In this document: piece after piece, positions 21,730-33,114 of the stretch
Position numbering within the stretch: position 1 is the stretch's first letter
Layout of the letters: every line of letters starts with the position of its first letter
Assembly (NCBI GenBank): GCA_009760855.2
Contig: WPIO01000113.1
Coordinates: 322,001-386,000 of the forward strand
Reading direction: 5' to 3'
Length of the DNA: 64,000 nucleotides
Origin: Cristatella mucedo
Lineage: Eukaryota; Bryozoa; Phylactolaemata; Cristatellidae
Notes under the pieces: generated by a model
Told to the model about the DNA's origin: nothing
Databases searched by the model: none
The model's input: only the letters and a program-made list of their open reading frames with translations
Program-made: the position numbers and the translations under genes

Positions 21730-22650
21730 TATAAGCATAATAATAATAATAATAATAGTACGTTTGCATAGCACCCCAGAAAACTGAATTTCTTCTAGGC
21801 ACTTTACAGATGCTGCAAAGAAAGCATTACCAAATAATTGGTGGTAATATCCGAAAGCAGCAGGCATAGTACATGCACACGACGGACGATCACCAAGACC
21901 CACCAAAAATGCTGTAACAAACAGGATCGTTTTAAGCTTCTTTTTACATGTCATGTCAGGGGATGTTGTGACGTGTTTCGGTAGTGAGTTCTAGGCTTTG
22001 GGAGCATAGAAAATATAATTCATTTGTTCAGCGCCCTAAGAGAACTTAACTTAATCTCTATTCAGGCGCTTCACATATGCCACGGGGCTAGAGCTACGAC
22101 CTCGGCCAGACCCTGATCGCGGCGAGCGCCTTAACCACTGGGCCAAACCAGCTCGGCGCATAGGACCTTAAGACACGGTCTATAAAGGCTTGGAGGTTCA
22201 TACGAGGTATGGCAAAACGATTCGAATCAGAACAGCAGGCTGTGCGATTCTTCGCCAGGTGGGGAAGTAGTTCTAATAGGTAGGCTAGAGCCAGAGAATA
22301 AAGGGACCTACAAGTAAGAAACAGAACCTAGAAGTCGATGCTCTGCGTAGTTGGGAGCCAGTGCAGGTCGGCTAGAAGTGGTGAGATGTGGCAACTGCGA
22401 TGCACACTACAGATGAGCCTAGCTGTACAGTTTTGCACCAACTGTGAGTGCCTGATTGGACAGGCAGGTAGACCAGAAGTCGAGGCAGGATGTCACAAAT
22501 GGATGGACCAATTTGGATGTGGCATCCCTGTCTAAGCAAGCCTGAATCTTGGCAATGTTCTGTAGCTGAAAGTAGGCAGACTTGATTATTGAGCTGATGT
22601 GGTCGTCTAATGAAAGGTCACTTTGAAACAGGACATCCTAGATTATGTGC
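21730..22650 (-). mobile_element. LINE family B copy with nested SINE
   Basis: ATAATAATAATAATAATAG tail, hairpin, UTR, then coding blocks antisense to those at 6.9-7.6 kb (including the antisense of the HITPLLADLHWLPV region at about 22,360-22,400). The frame is broken by indels and by a SINE at 22,012-22,160. Confidence 0.82.
22012..22160 (-). mobile_element. tRNA-L2 hybrid SINE (family 2) nested in a LINE
   Basis: The - strand reads TTTGGCCCAGTGGTTAAGGC (A-box region of a tRNA-like head), a degenerate B-box segment, then an L2-type tail. It splits the LINE at GGGAGCATA..., and GCATAG occurs at both borders (about 22,004-22,009 and 22,159-22,164), consistent with a target-site duplication. 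Confidence 0.8.
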
Positions 22651-24059
22651 ACATTCACATAAGCACGTAAGCATGGCTTCATCACGCAAAGTAGTACGTA
22701 GCTTTCTGGCTCGCAGAGCAACGACCGGCTCTAAGCAGGCGAGCCTTCGCTGCTTTCACTGCTCGCTCTATACCTAAGAAGGCTTATGTAATGTACTCTC
22801 GATTGGTTCTGAGCTAGAGCATGTAAAGACGTGCTCTGCAAGAAAGAGAAAAGGGGATCATCTACGATTCGGCACCGAGCCGAAGGCCCGTTCGACAAGT
22901 TTATGTGAAGTACATGAAATAAGCCCACAGAAGCACCAAGCAACAGGGTTTTTGCACCGATTGCTCTGTGATGTGGCCGCCAGCAAATGAACAGAAGGAA
23001 TACTCCATATGTGACGTGACAAATAAGGCACAAGAAGCCGGCTTGGCATCAAATGCCCACTTTCTAGCTTTGAGCAGCAAGCATTCACCAGCAGGCAGGC
23101 TGAAAGTGAGCAGCGTGCAAGATCCTTGCAAGTAAACTGGTCCCCAATGACAGCTACGACGACACGCGATGGTTAGCTTACAGCTGGCCTGCAAAAATGC
23201 AAGCAACAAGAAGGGCACCAGGCAATCAGACTCAAAAGGGGCGACTAGCATGCTCATTTGTGACCACGTGGAGGATGGCCGGCGGCAAAAAGACGCAGGT
23301 GCTAGTAGCATCACCGGACCAGCCAGCCGTGCAGACTTTCGGATGTGAGACCACAGCACTCGCTCCAGTCCACGTATTACACGTTCAGAAGCTAGGTGTT
23401 CAGCGAGTCGCTTGCTAGGGAAGAGGTCGGCCGTGCACCGCCCTCGACGCAAGTCAGTGGCTGTCGTCAGGGCTCGTTTTCAACCAACAGTGCCAAGTGG
23501 CAAAGCAGCCAGCGCTAGCCTACAGTCTGCTGCTGCTGGCTGACAGAGCCGGTTGAGCCAGACGATCACCGACAGATCGGACTGAGTCCGATCAGGTGAG
23601 AAACACGATCGATCAGGCTACCAGAGTCCGATCAGGTGAGAAACATGATCGATCAGGCTACCTCGGCCGACAACTGTTTGTACAGACCGGGCAGATCGTG
23701 GGCGACATTGCTGCCGAGCCGTCAGTTGCAGCAGCAGCACCAGCTGTTGCTTCGCGCTGAGGCTCCACGGCCGTGACGTCGCGTCACACGCAGGGAGGGC
23801 TCCTCTCGAGAGGCCGCTGTCTACCGATGGCCCGATCGCGATGATGGTGCCACGCCGAGCAAGCCTTCCATGCTGGTGTCATGCCATACGAACGGCCGCG
23901 GTGGGCCAGCCTCGGCAAACGGCGTGGCAGCCGCCATCCAGCCGTCACGTGCTGACTCACGAGGCGGAGTGCCAAGGAAGCAGACAGTGCAGTCGCACGT
24001 CGCCGGGTCACGCCGGCCTGCTGCTGCTGCCCGCTGCCACCGGCAGAGCGCGGAGAGCC
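22651..24059 (-). other. 3' flank and probable 3' UTR of RCAN
   Basis: Downstream of the RCAN stop codon on the - strand. No close polyadenylation signal is evident. It contains a 40-bp tandem duplication (23,584-23,663). Open frames here show no domains. Confidence 0.4.
23584..23663. repeat. 40-bp direct tandem duplication
   Basis: GAGTCCGATCAGGTGAGAAA plus 20 further bases is repeated with one or two changes. The unit contains GATCGATC and looks like a recent slippage or duplication event. Confidence 0.85.
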
Positions 24060-24223
24060 TCAGCAATTCCGGGCAGGGCACCGTGTCTGCGGAATCTTCA
24101 GCTTGGCCTGATTCTTGGATCGCCAGCCGTTGGCCGCTCCCACTCCACCATCGTCTTCGTCGGCAATGTGGACGACGATCTTGGGCAAAGTGTCGGTGCC
24201 GGCGTACAGCTCATGCGCCTCGC
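24060..24223 (-). CDS. RCAN: Calcipressin (RCAN), coding exon 4
   Basis: The acceptor reads GCGTGCAG on the - strand. Two bases complete the Gly codon split at the end of exon 3, then 53 codons run to TGA at 24,062-24,060. The junction gives LAPG then EAHELYAGTD, matching the LGPGEKYELHAGT block of calcipressins. PKIVVH (residues 194-199) stands where RCAN proteins have the PxIxIT-like PSVVVH that docks on calcineurin, and KIPQTRCP (223-230) corresponds to the conserved C-terminal KIIQTRRP. An acidic linker (ADEDDGG) lies between them, as in the family. The chain ends four residues after this motif, shorter than vertebrate forms. Confidence 0.93.
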
Positions 24224-24345
24224 CTGCACGCACAGAAAGAGGGAGGTGAATGCACCGACACTTTGCGTGGGGTCACTGCTACTGCTGCTGCTGCTGCACA
24301 CAGGATTGCAAATACAAGCACATGGAAGGCAGCCTCTATCTAGAG

Positions 24346-24827
24346 CAGCGGTTCTCAACCTGTGGGTCTCGGCCCTTTCGGGGGAGAGGGAGGGGTCGCC
24401 TAAGACCATCGGAAAACACGCATTCCGATGATCTTAGGAGCCGAGACACCGCTCCTCTATCTCTCTCCAAACAGGTCAGCCCACATGCAGATACGTCCAG
24501 GTATGAGTACCCTGCAAGATGACATTGAAACGCCGGCAGGATTACTGGCCGGGTTACGTGAGTAGGGAGGCAAAGATGTGAATATCAATCGGCTGGATTA
24601 TAGTTGAAAATGTCAGCGGTTCCTTATGATAACTATGAAGAACCAATTACAATAGCCGTGGCTGTTTGTGCCCTTGCTATTTAATAAGCTGGGCCTTCAC
24701 ATTACGATTCATAGTAGCAAAATTACAGTTATGAAGTAGCCACGAAAATAATTTCATGGTTGGGGGTTGCCACAACATGAGGAATTGTATTAAAGGGTCG
24801 CGGCATTAGGAAGGTTGAGAACCACTG
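24346..24827. mobile_element. hAT transposon, SPIN-like, non-autonomous
   Basis: It starts CAGCGGTTCTCAACCT and ends in the inverted form AGGTTGAGAACCACTG (15 of 16 bases pair as terminal inverted repeats). Flanking octamers ATCTAGAG (24,338-24,345) and CTCTAGAG (24,828-24,835) are an 8-bp target-site duplication with one mismatch, of the TCTAGA-centred type that SPIN prefers. A subterminal hairpin (CCTAAGACCATCGGAA pairing with TTCCGATGATCTTAGG) and the 3' block ATTACAGTTATGAAGTAGC agree with my memory of SPIN/OposCharlie consensus ends. There is no transposase frame in 482 bp. It sits about 120 bp upstream of RCAN exon 4 in intron 3. Confidence 0.85.
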
Positions 24828-24949
24828 CTCTAGAGCCTTAGGGGACAACTCGGTGACTTCAGACTTGTGGACATGCGCTCTTCCACATCCCAAGAACGGA
24901 GCAGTGCCGTCGGCCATCCTACCACCCACTCACTGGCTTTCAGTGGCCT

Positions 24950-25085
24950 TACCATTCCCTAACAATAATTTGAAATATTTTGGTAGGGTTTTCAGTTCGT
25001 ATGCACCAAATGCCTCGAGCTTGCTCACAGCTACAGTCACCAACTCCACTGACTTTGCATCACTTATGTTGGGAGCTAAAGAAAC
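24950..25085 (+). mobile_element. LINE family B fragment (C-terminal coding)
   Basis: A + strand frame reads GRVFSSYAPNASSLLTATVT, aligned with family B DRAFSSYAPKAWNSLPTCVR. No tail is attached. Confidence 0.6.
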
Positions 25086-25193
25086 ATCTGCTCCGCTCAA
25101 CTTTCCCCAAGTCCCGGTAAACATCTTTCTTTAACCAATGGTTGAAGAGGGTAAGCTAGCATGCTTAACAGCATCGTTGCGACTCGCGCACGA

Positions 25194-25196
<3 letters not shown>

Positions 25197-25274
<78 letters not shown>
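25197..25274. repeat. (CA)n microsatellite in RCAN intron 3
   Basis: About 78 bases of CA. Open frames of Cys-Val across it are artefacts. Confidence 0.97.
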
Positions 25275-25275
<1 letters not shown>

Positions 25276-25474
25276 GCTTAGCCATGCGTGAATGGGAATC
25301 CCAACCGGCGAAAGACTGCACTGTGAAACCAACATCCTGACAATGGGGTGCCAATTCAACTACCCAGCCACTGTTCAACGTGGCACAGAGTAAGTGCAAG
25401 CAAAGAATGACTGACGGGAGTGCAGGAGCTTGAGGAGCAGGCGAAGTAGCCAGCTGCAGCCGGTCACTGGCAGC

Positions 25475-26500
25475 CGTAATGTAATGTATCTCTGTAACTC
25501 CTAAAAGCCATAAAGACTAAGTGGGTTTTGTAGAGTATTGTAGAACACACTCACAGCCTAAGTGGTTTTCGGTACGCATTTGGTAGCCAACAGACTTCAT
25601 CGCATGCAAAAAAAGTGTGAAGCATTGCAGAGTCAGGAGAGCAGTTGAAGTAGTGAGTAGCATGGAAGTAGCAGCTCAGGACGGCTGGAAAGGACGAGCC
25701 ATGGTCGGCAGCAGGAGAGTAGTTGTCGTTGTGTATGAATTGTGGAAGCGAGTTCAACTGTCTAGGACCTGCAGAGCTAAAGCTTCTGTCGTCAACGGTC
25801 TTTAAGCGAAGGAATGGAACAGCTAATTTATTGTCCATACAGGACCTGAGGACACGAGGAGACTGAAACTGGTGCACCAGTTCAGCTAGGTATGGAGGAG
25901 TCAACCCGTAGTGGGTCTTGTGGGTCAGCATAAGAACTTTGCTCTGTATCCGTTGATCAACCGGCAGCCATCCTAGCTCTTCTAGCAAAGGAGAAACGTG
26001 CTCAAACCTCTGGGACTTGAAAACTTACCTTGCAGCCATATTCATAGTCAGCTGCAGTGGCCTAGTTCTTTTTTTGGTAGCCCAGCCAAAAGGGAATTAC
26101 AATAATCAAGCCGAGACAGAACTAAGGAGCTAATTAAATTTTTTTCAAGCCACTGTGGAAGGCAGCTCCTACTCTTACATAGGAATCGAACGTAATGGCT
26201 AGCTGTAGAAGCAGTCTTCTGAATTAAGCTATTAAAACTTAGGCAGCTGTCAAAAACGACACCTCAATTTCGAGCACGTGGTGATGGCCGCACAACAGCA
26301 TCACCTTTTAGAAGAGCAAAGCCTTTTAATCCAGCCACACTCTTAGGGTGTCCTATGAGCAGCATTTAGTTTTAAGAAATTTTCTGACATCCAGATCGAA
26401 TGTCGGCAAGGCAAGCATTCAGTTTATCAGTTGCTGCATCAGATTCCGACGGTTAGAATAACAAATACAGCTGAGTATGGTCAGCATAAAAGTGATGTCC
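25475..26500 (-). mobile_element. LINE family A copy in RCAN intron 3
   Basis: Same orientation as RCAN. The - strand frame 25,988-25,551 (MLEELGWLPVDQRIQSKVLM... RQLNSLPQF) is the RT C-terminus. Further upstream blocks to about 26,500 match the YADD-downstream region with stops and indels. The tail is TAATGTAATGTATCTCTGTA (antisense). Confidence 0.85.
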
Positions 26501-26536
26501 TATTCGAAGGGCCTTAATCAGTCGTTCACACCTATG

Positions 26537-26538
<2 letters not shown>

Positions 26539-26611
<73 letters not shown>
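26539..26611. repeat. (GT)n microsatellite in RCAN intron 3
   Basis: About 72 bases of uninterrupted GT on the + strand, immediately beside the truncated 5' end of the preceding LINE. Confidence 0.97.
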
Positions 26612-27942
<1,331 letters not shown>

Positions 27943-27954
27943 GCATATGTATAT

Positions 27955-28205
27955 ATATGTGTCTCTGTCAGAAACTCCACAAAGTCATAAAGACCATGTG
28001 GGTGTTACGCAGGAGAGTTTTGTATAGCGCACTCACAGCCTAAGCGGCTTTCGGTACGAATTCGGTAGCCAACAGACTTCGTCTCACGCAACAAAGAGAA
28101 AGTGGGAAGCATAGCAGAGTCAGGAGAGCAGTTGAGGTAGTGAGTAGCATAGAAGTAGCAGTTCAGGACCGCTGAAAAAGATGTGCCATAGTCGGCAGTT
28201 GGAGA
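27955..28205 (-). mobile_element. LINE family A 3' end in RCAN intron 3
   Basis: Antisense of the terminal GGAGTTTCTGACAGAGACAC-type tail, the CCCACATGGTCTTTATGACT block and the UTR sequence up to the last RT codons. It joins directly to the end of the compound microsatellite. Confidence 0.8.
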
Positions 28206-29562
28206 GGCATAGTAGACAGAGATCGAGTTCCTACATACAGGCTAGCCTACACCTATACTGTACACTGGTAGGAAGTATATGATACATGGATAGCACCTAG
28301 GAAATGCCTAAATAGCATTCGCTCATCTTCCCAAAGCAAGTTGTCAGCCGTCCAATATCAAGAAGGCCTGCATCCCTGCCGAGCAGCACCTGCTGTCCTC
28401 TGCACTTTCCGAGCGAGGACCCTCGTGCTGCCACTAGAGTGGAATCAGCAGGAGGTCCTTGCTGCTTCTACAGCCAGCTCGTCATTGGCCCCAATTCAAT
28501 CAACTCCCATGGCCAACCGGGGACGGCAGATTATCGTGAAAGCAATTGTAATGGCTTCGATGCCACCATTATGAGCAGACCCAGTTCCACATGAGAGCCT
28601 TGAGCCAGGCCAAGCCCGGTCTGTACTCGGCCAACAGCAGCTGCAGTCATGGCCTTCAGCTGGAGCTTAACTGCTGTGGTACAGCAGCAATCTACACAGC
28701 AACTATCACTCTGGAGGGGCAGAGATTACATATCTTGCCTCTCTCTCTCTCTCTCTCACTCTCCCTGCTCGCAAAGTTTGATTTTTGTCTTGATGTCTTT
28801 TATACAAAGCAAGTATCCAAGCGGTCTGCCGTGTCAAAGCACCACAGCAGCACGTGCATTAGCTGTCGAGCAGAATGAGGCAGGGATGAGCTGCTGCTAC
28901 TGCTGATGTGTGCATGTCAGCAGCAGTAGACTCAGATTGCTGCACACTTGCAAAGCAACCTCGGACGGCCATCTGCATGCAGATGTGGTCTGAGAAACAA
29001 GCGCGAGTTGAATTAATAGCACCTCTTCAAACAAGTCACCTGCAAAGACTACAGTGAATCAGGCGGTCTCGACCTAAGCACGCGTGCAGAGCTGTAACAG
29101 GTCCCAGCAGCTATTGCAAACTATTAGACCAGCTCGTTAAACATCACCGATCAAGCAAGCTACGAGCCGCTGCCACAAGGCTACTAATGCCATTGCCACA
29201 AAGTGACAAAGTTGACAACGAGATGGCACTGAACGGCCACCGGCAGGCATAGGATAGCAAGGACCGGCAGAGTGAGGGGAGGCACTGGCTCACGTGACTG
29301 ACAGGCATTTTTCCAGCAGGCTTCTGCTGAGATCGTCCCGATGTAGTCACTAGGGGAGCTACCTGCAGCGCTTCTTCACATCGATCGCATCGGATCGCAG
29401 GCTCCGAGAGCTGCTGCTCATGCAGCACCTCAGCCACGAGGCTGCGCTCTGCGGAAGCAGACGACCTGGACTACGTCTCTCTAGGAGAGATAAGCAAACG
29501 ACTGATCGAGTGCTGCCCACTGCTGTCTGCCCCAGCCAGTGTGAAGGCCTCGAGAGGTTACA
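28206..29562 (-). other. RCAN intron 3, no feature recognised
   Basis: Only a short CT run (28,740-28,765) stands out. Alternative first exons of RCAN, known in vertebrates, could lie here, but I see none I can support. Confidence 0.4.
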
Positions 29563-30033
29563 CCCACCAGGGTTACCCCCACCAGTTATCCCCCACCAGG
29601 CCAAGCATCGTACCGCCCGCTTTTCGGAATCTAACAGTCTACTAATACCTCGTAAAAACCACAAATCCTTTGGAGACCGTGCATTTAGTTCGTATGCTCC
29701 CAAAGCCTGGAACTCCCTCCCGACCTGCGTCAGAACACCCCCTGACCTGACCCCATTTAAAAACATACCTATTTAGGACAGCATTTAGTGGGTCCCTGTG
29801 ATTCGTCCTTGATGTGCTTATGCATGCTGACACTGTGCATGCTGTCACTAACCACATTTGCATGCTGACCCTGTGCATGTCACCCCTAACCATGTTATTC
29901 ATGCTGTTTATCAACCATGATATTACTCACCATTCAATTGCATTTCCCTTTGCAGCAAATGTAAAGCGCCTAGAACGAGATTGAGTTCTCTGAAGGTGCT
30001 TTATCAAGTGCATTATTATTATTATTATTATTA
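29563..30033 (+). mobile_element. LINE family B 3' end in RCAN intron 3
   Basis: Coding end (FSSYAPKAWNSLPTCVRT, about 29,686-29,740), 3' UTR with GCATGCTGACACTGTGCATG units, hairpin tail and ATT repeats. Antisense to RCAN. Close in sequence to the 5.0 and 6.7 kb copies, so recently active. Confidence 0.87.
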
Positions 30034-31312
30034 CACCTTGGCTGCTCTTGTTGCATTAGCCTGAACAGCTGAAAGCCAGACAGCTGGCTGCCGAAGCTCA
30101 GTTCCGGCGAAGCGCCGAGTGTCCGAAAGTTTTGCAGGCAACTATTTTCACTCGCGCTGACCTGCTTCTTCGCCAGAGACGAACAAAGAACCTTGCAAGC
30201 CATCAGGACGAGCCGCAGCCTCTACGATCCTTATTGTTCTTACCCCTCAATTGGGTGACAAAGAAGAACTGCTTCCTGCTCTTCGAGATGACTTTCAGCT
30301 GCCTGCTGTCAAAGGTCACCTCACTTACTACTGTCTGTATTAGGTGCTTATCTCACATGGCAACACGGCAGCAATCTTCACAACCATGCCCACTTGCTAA
30401 TGCACACCAATGGGAGCAGTGCACTGTCTTAATTGACCGTCTTAGCACTTGCAGCTGTCGGAGCAGTTCCAGCACCGGCTGCTCACCAGCTGAACAATCT
30501 TGGCTTGGCATTGCACCCTGGCAATCGACATGGCTTTTAACTAACATTGCTGCTGCCCACAAGCTGAACACTTGGGCTTGGCATTGCACCCTGGTAATCG
30601 ACGTGGCTTTCAGCAACTGCTGCCACAGCCACTTCACGCCCTGCCGCCACCCCCCCCCCGGCCGGCTAGTGACCTTTCGACCGGGAGCCCGGCCAGTTAA
30701 GGGGGTCAGAGGGTACGATACAGAGCCAAGAGGAGGGGGAGCTCTAAGCAGGACAGCCGAGCTCAAGCAAGCACTCCACACAGGAGCTCCAAACATTAGC
30801 ATCAAAGAGCGGCCGCTCAAGAGCAGCCGCTCGGCCAAGGTCCGGCGTAGCAACGCCGAGCCGACCGGCATCAGCATCAGAACAAGCCTCCCCCCACCCC
30901 TTGCCTGGAATCCTCGGTGCGTGGGAAGATACCGCACCGAGATCCCTTGGCAAGTATTTGCCAGGAGAAAGGGATAGCCAAGCTGATTTGGCAAGTAGCC
31001 ATTCCTCTCTCCTTCTGCTAGAGGGTAGCCCACATGGCATGGTCCAAGGGAGGCTGGCTGGCTGGTTCACACTCGCACGCAAGTGGTGGATCCACCAGTT
31101 TTACGGATGCAAACTGTGTGGCTCCACAGCCACATCCCACGACGTCCTCCAAGCAGCAACAGCAGCTTCCGCCGTAGCTGAGGAAGCAGCCACAGCAGTC
31201 AGTAGCAGAATCACAGCCTATGCCTATGACCGAAAGGAAAGACGGCCAGCCAAGGAAGGTGATGCGCCACCATCTGCTGCTGTGTCACACACACTTCCGG
31301 CGAATGCTAGCG
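30034..31312 (-). other. RCAN intron 3, no feature recognised
   Basis: GC-rich from about 30,640, with a run of ten C at 30,650-30,659. Several long open frames on both strands reflect base composition and carry no domain. Confidence 0.4.
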
Positions 31313-31345
31313 ACCGAGAGAGAGTGAGAGAGAGAGAGAGAGAAA
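31313..31345. repeat. Short (GA)n tract beside the RCAN exon 3 donor
   Basis: On the transcribed strand this is a CT-rich run starting about 24 bases after the exon 3 donor; its polypyrimidine character could bind splicing factors (inference). Confidence 0.85.
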
Positions 31346-31368
31346 TAGAGACCGAGCACGTGCTTTAC

Positions 31369-31582
31369 CGGGCGCGAGCTGAGCGACGGCCGAGAGCAAG
31401 TCGTAGTTGACGAGTGGCTCTCGCTCTGGGCGCTGTTGCCAGCCGATGGGCGGTGAAGCCGGCGGCGAGAGCAGGAACAGGTTCTGCGGTTCGGGTGGCG
31501 CTAGGTACGAGCGACCCCGGTCGTCGGCCTCGTCGTCGTCATCGTCGGCACCGCAGCCGTCGCTCGGCTTCCACGGACGCAC
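31369..31582 (-). CDS. RCAN: Calcipressin (RCAN), coding exon 3
   Basis: Bounded by a TCTCCTCAG acceptor and a CCCG|GTAAAG donor on the - strand. It encodes residues 110-180 plus one base of a Gly codon. It begins with a lineage-specific acidic run (DDDDDEADD) and then shows [20 protein letters not shown], the diagnostic calcipressin SP motif (family FLISPPxSPP, residues 145-154 here) that occupies the calcineurin active-site groove when phosphorylated. PPIGWQQ and [16 protein letters not shown] match the conserved block that follows it. Both serines of the motif are present, so phospho-regulation is plausible. Confidence 0.95.
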
Positions 31583-31738
31583 CTGAGGAGATGCGCGCCC
31601 GGAACTGAGGCTTGCATGGGCTGAGAGGCAGAGACTGCCGATAGCCAGGGCGGTCGCGCGACGGCCGACGTAGCGGCAGAGGGTAGCGGCCACGACGGCT
31701 AGGCGGCGCAGAGTCGTCGCGGGGTCGTGCACGCCAGG

Positions 31739-31760
31739 CACGCAGGCAGGCAGGCAGGCA
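31739..31760. repeat. (CAGG)n in RCAN intron 2
   Basis: A short tetranucleotide run, read as CCTG on the transcribed strand. It resembles the longer tract in intron 1. Confidence 0.85.
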
Positions 31761-31797
31761 CTGCGACTGCTTCTGCGAGCCGCTCTGACGAGCTCAC

Positions 31798-31980
31798 CTT
31801 CACGAAGTAGCACTTGAGCCGACGGCCCATGAACAGACTGTCGTGCAGGCGAGCCTTGGTGCTCACGGCTCGGCCGCCCGACGACAGCTGAACGCGAACG
31901 CGCCTGAAGAACTTGAGATAGGTGAAAGTCGGCGGCGAGAGCTCGTCCAGCTGCCCGCCGAACAGCGCCTCGAACTCACC
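31798..31980 (-). CDS. RCAN: Calcipressin (RCAN), coding exon 2
   Basis: Bounded by a CTCCCGCAG acceptor and an AAG|GTGAGC donor. Exactly 61 codons, residues 49-109, phase 0 at both ends. It carries most of the RRM-like domain: EFEALF, then [16 protein letters not shown] (the RNP-like strand; family FxxFxSFKRVRINFS), then [19 protein letters not shown], corresponding to the LHKTEFLGKEMKLYFAQ block. Calcipressins inhibit or tune the phosphatase calcineurin in the cytosol and so regulate NFAT-type transcription factors and stress responses. Intron 2 is only 215 bp. Confidence 0.95.
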
Positions 31981-32114
31981 CTGCGGGAGAGGCGAAAGGG
32001 AGAGCGAGACGTGGACTGACGGACAGGTGGCGGCTCTGCTTCGGCTGCGAATCGAGCGGAACGACTCGAGCGAGAGTAGGCGCGTGGGAGGGGGAGGGTA
32101 CGACGGCAGCCGCA

Positions 32115-32122
32115 GCAGGCAG

Positions 32123-32158
<36 letters not shown>

Positions 32159-32183
32159 GCAGGCAGGCAGGCACAGGCAGGCC
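32115..32183. repeat. (CAGG/CAAG)n in RCAN intron 1
   Basis: Blocks of CAGG flank eight or so CAAG units. On the transcribed strand it reads CCTG/CTTG. The retained-intron reading gives repeated CLLA/CLPA residues. Confidence 0.92.
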
Positions 32184-32247
32184 GAGTCCCAACTGCCTCC
32201 GCTAGCGCATGCGCTACGAGGCCGGCCATCGGGGACGGGCGGCTGAC

Positions 32248-32391
32248 CTTGGCGCTCTCGTTGCCCTCTTCGAACAGCTCGTGTGGAACGTTCTTGACGA
32301 TCAGAGCCTCCGGCTGCTGCGTCTCTGCGCCAGCGTCCGCGTGCTCCGATTCTCCACCGCCGTCGCGATCGTTCGTCGACTCGTCGTCCAT
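32248..32391 (-). CDS. RCAN: Calcipressin (RCAN), coding exon 1
   Basis: The start ATG is at 32,391-32,389, and 48 codons lead to an AAG|GTCAGC donor in phase 0. The first 28 residues are acidic and polar (MDDESTNDRDGGGESEH...), followed by ALIVKNVPHELFEEG, the first strand and helix of the calcipressin RRM-like fold. A longer reading upstream has no ATG in frame, so this start is chosen. The four exons give 144+183+214+164 = 705 bases, 234 residues plus stop, within the usual family size. Intron 1 is 267 bp, divisible by three and free of in-frame stops. Confidence 0.9.
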
Positions 32392-32600
32392 TGGGCTCGC
32401 ACGATCAGGTCGCAGTGCACTCAAGAGCTGCTATAGCCACGAGATTTAGATTACTATCCGCGGAGGCTGGCTCGAGCCGGCAGCAGCGCGCGCGCAGCTA
32501 CCCGCGGAAACCCGAGTGCCTATACCGTTCGCTGCGACTCAGGAACCGCAGCTGAGCGGACAGCGCTGTGCCGACGTAATGGAGGCGAGAGCTGCTAACA
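32392..32600 (-). promoter_or_regulatory. Probable RCAN promoter region
   Basis: GC- and CpG-rich sequence directly upstream of the start codon, with GCGCGCGC at about 32,488-32,496 and a weak GGTATAGGC TATA-like element at about 32,520-32,528. The placement is inferred from position and composition only. Confidence 0.4.
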
Positions 32601-33114
32601 ATGGCCGGACTGCGCAACAGAAAACTCGGAATATGCGTTATTTTCGAGTGAACTCTAATGCATGATTTTTAAAAGGAAAATGAAAAACTGCTTGTGAGGT
32701 TTCCAGACCTATGTGTGCAGATGTTAATCTCAAAGCCCCGCTGAGAGATCGAGGTCTCAGTAGAAAGGGTCTAACATCGAAACTGGCAAAATTCTCGGCT
32801 CTTCAAATTCCTTTGATTTCGAGACTTGGCATAGCAGCTCTTCTCTGAGCACGCAATGATGGAATTAAATGGCTGTACAATTATCTTGCTGATTAGCGTA
32901 CATGCGTCGAAAGGGTGATTAGAACGAGTCCCGTATACCCGACTCAGAGCGAGAGCTCGCCGTGTCGACTCGCCATAGTCACTTTTCATAGACGTCTCAT
33001 AGACGATTAAAAAAACTTACTAGTTACGGACAAACTAGGTTAGATACAGAAATTAAACAACCAAACACTAAAAAATCGACTCATCCAGCACATCTGCTGA
33101 ATCTGCTCGAATTT
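32601..33114. other. No feature recognised
   Basis: Intergenic upstream of RCAN. AT-rich, no repeats identified. Confidence 0.4.

Noticed and set aside
30132-31410. Long GC-rich open frames on both strands in RCAN intron 3
   Set aside because: They reflect composition, lack domains, and lie inside an intron whose splice phases are already explained.
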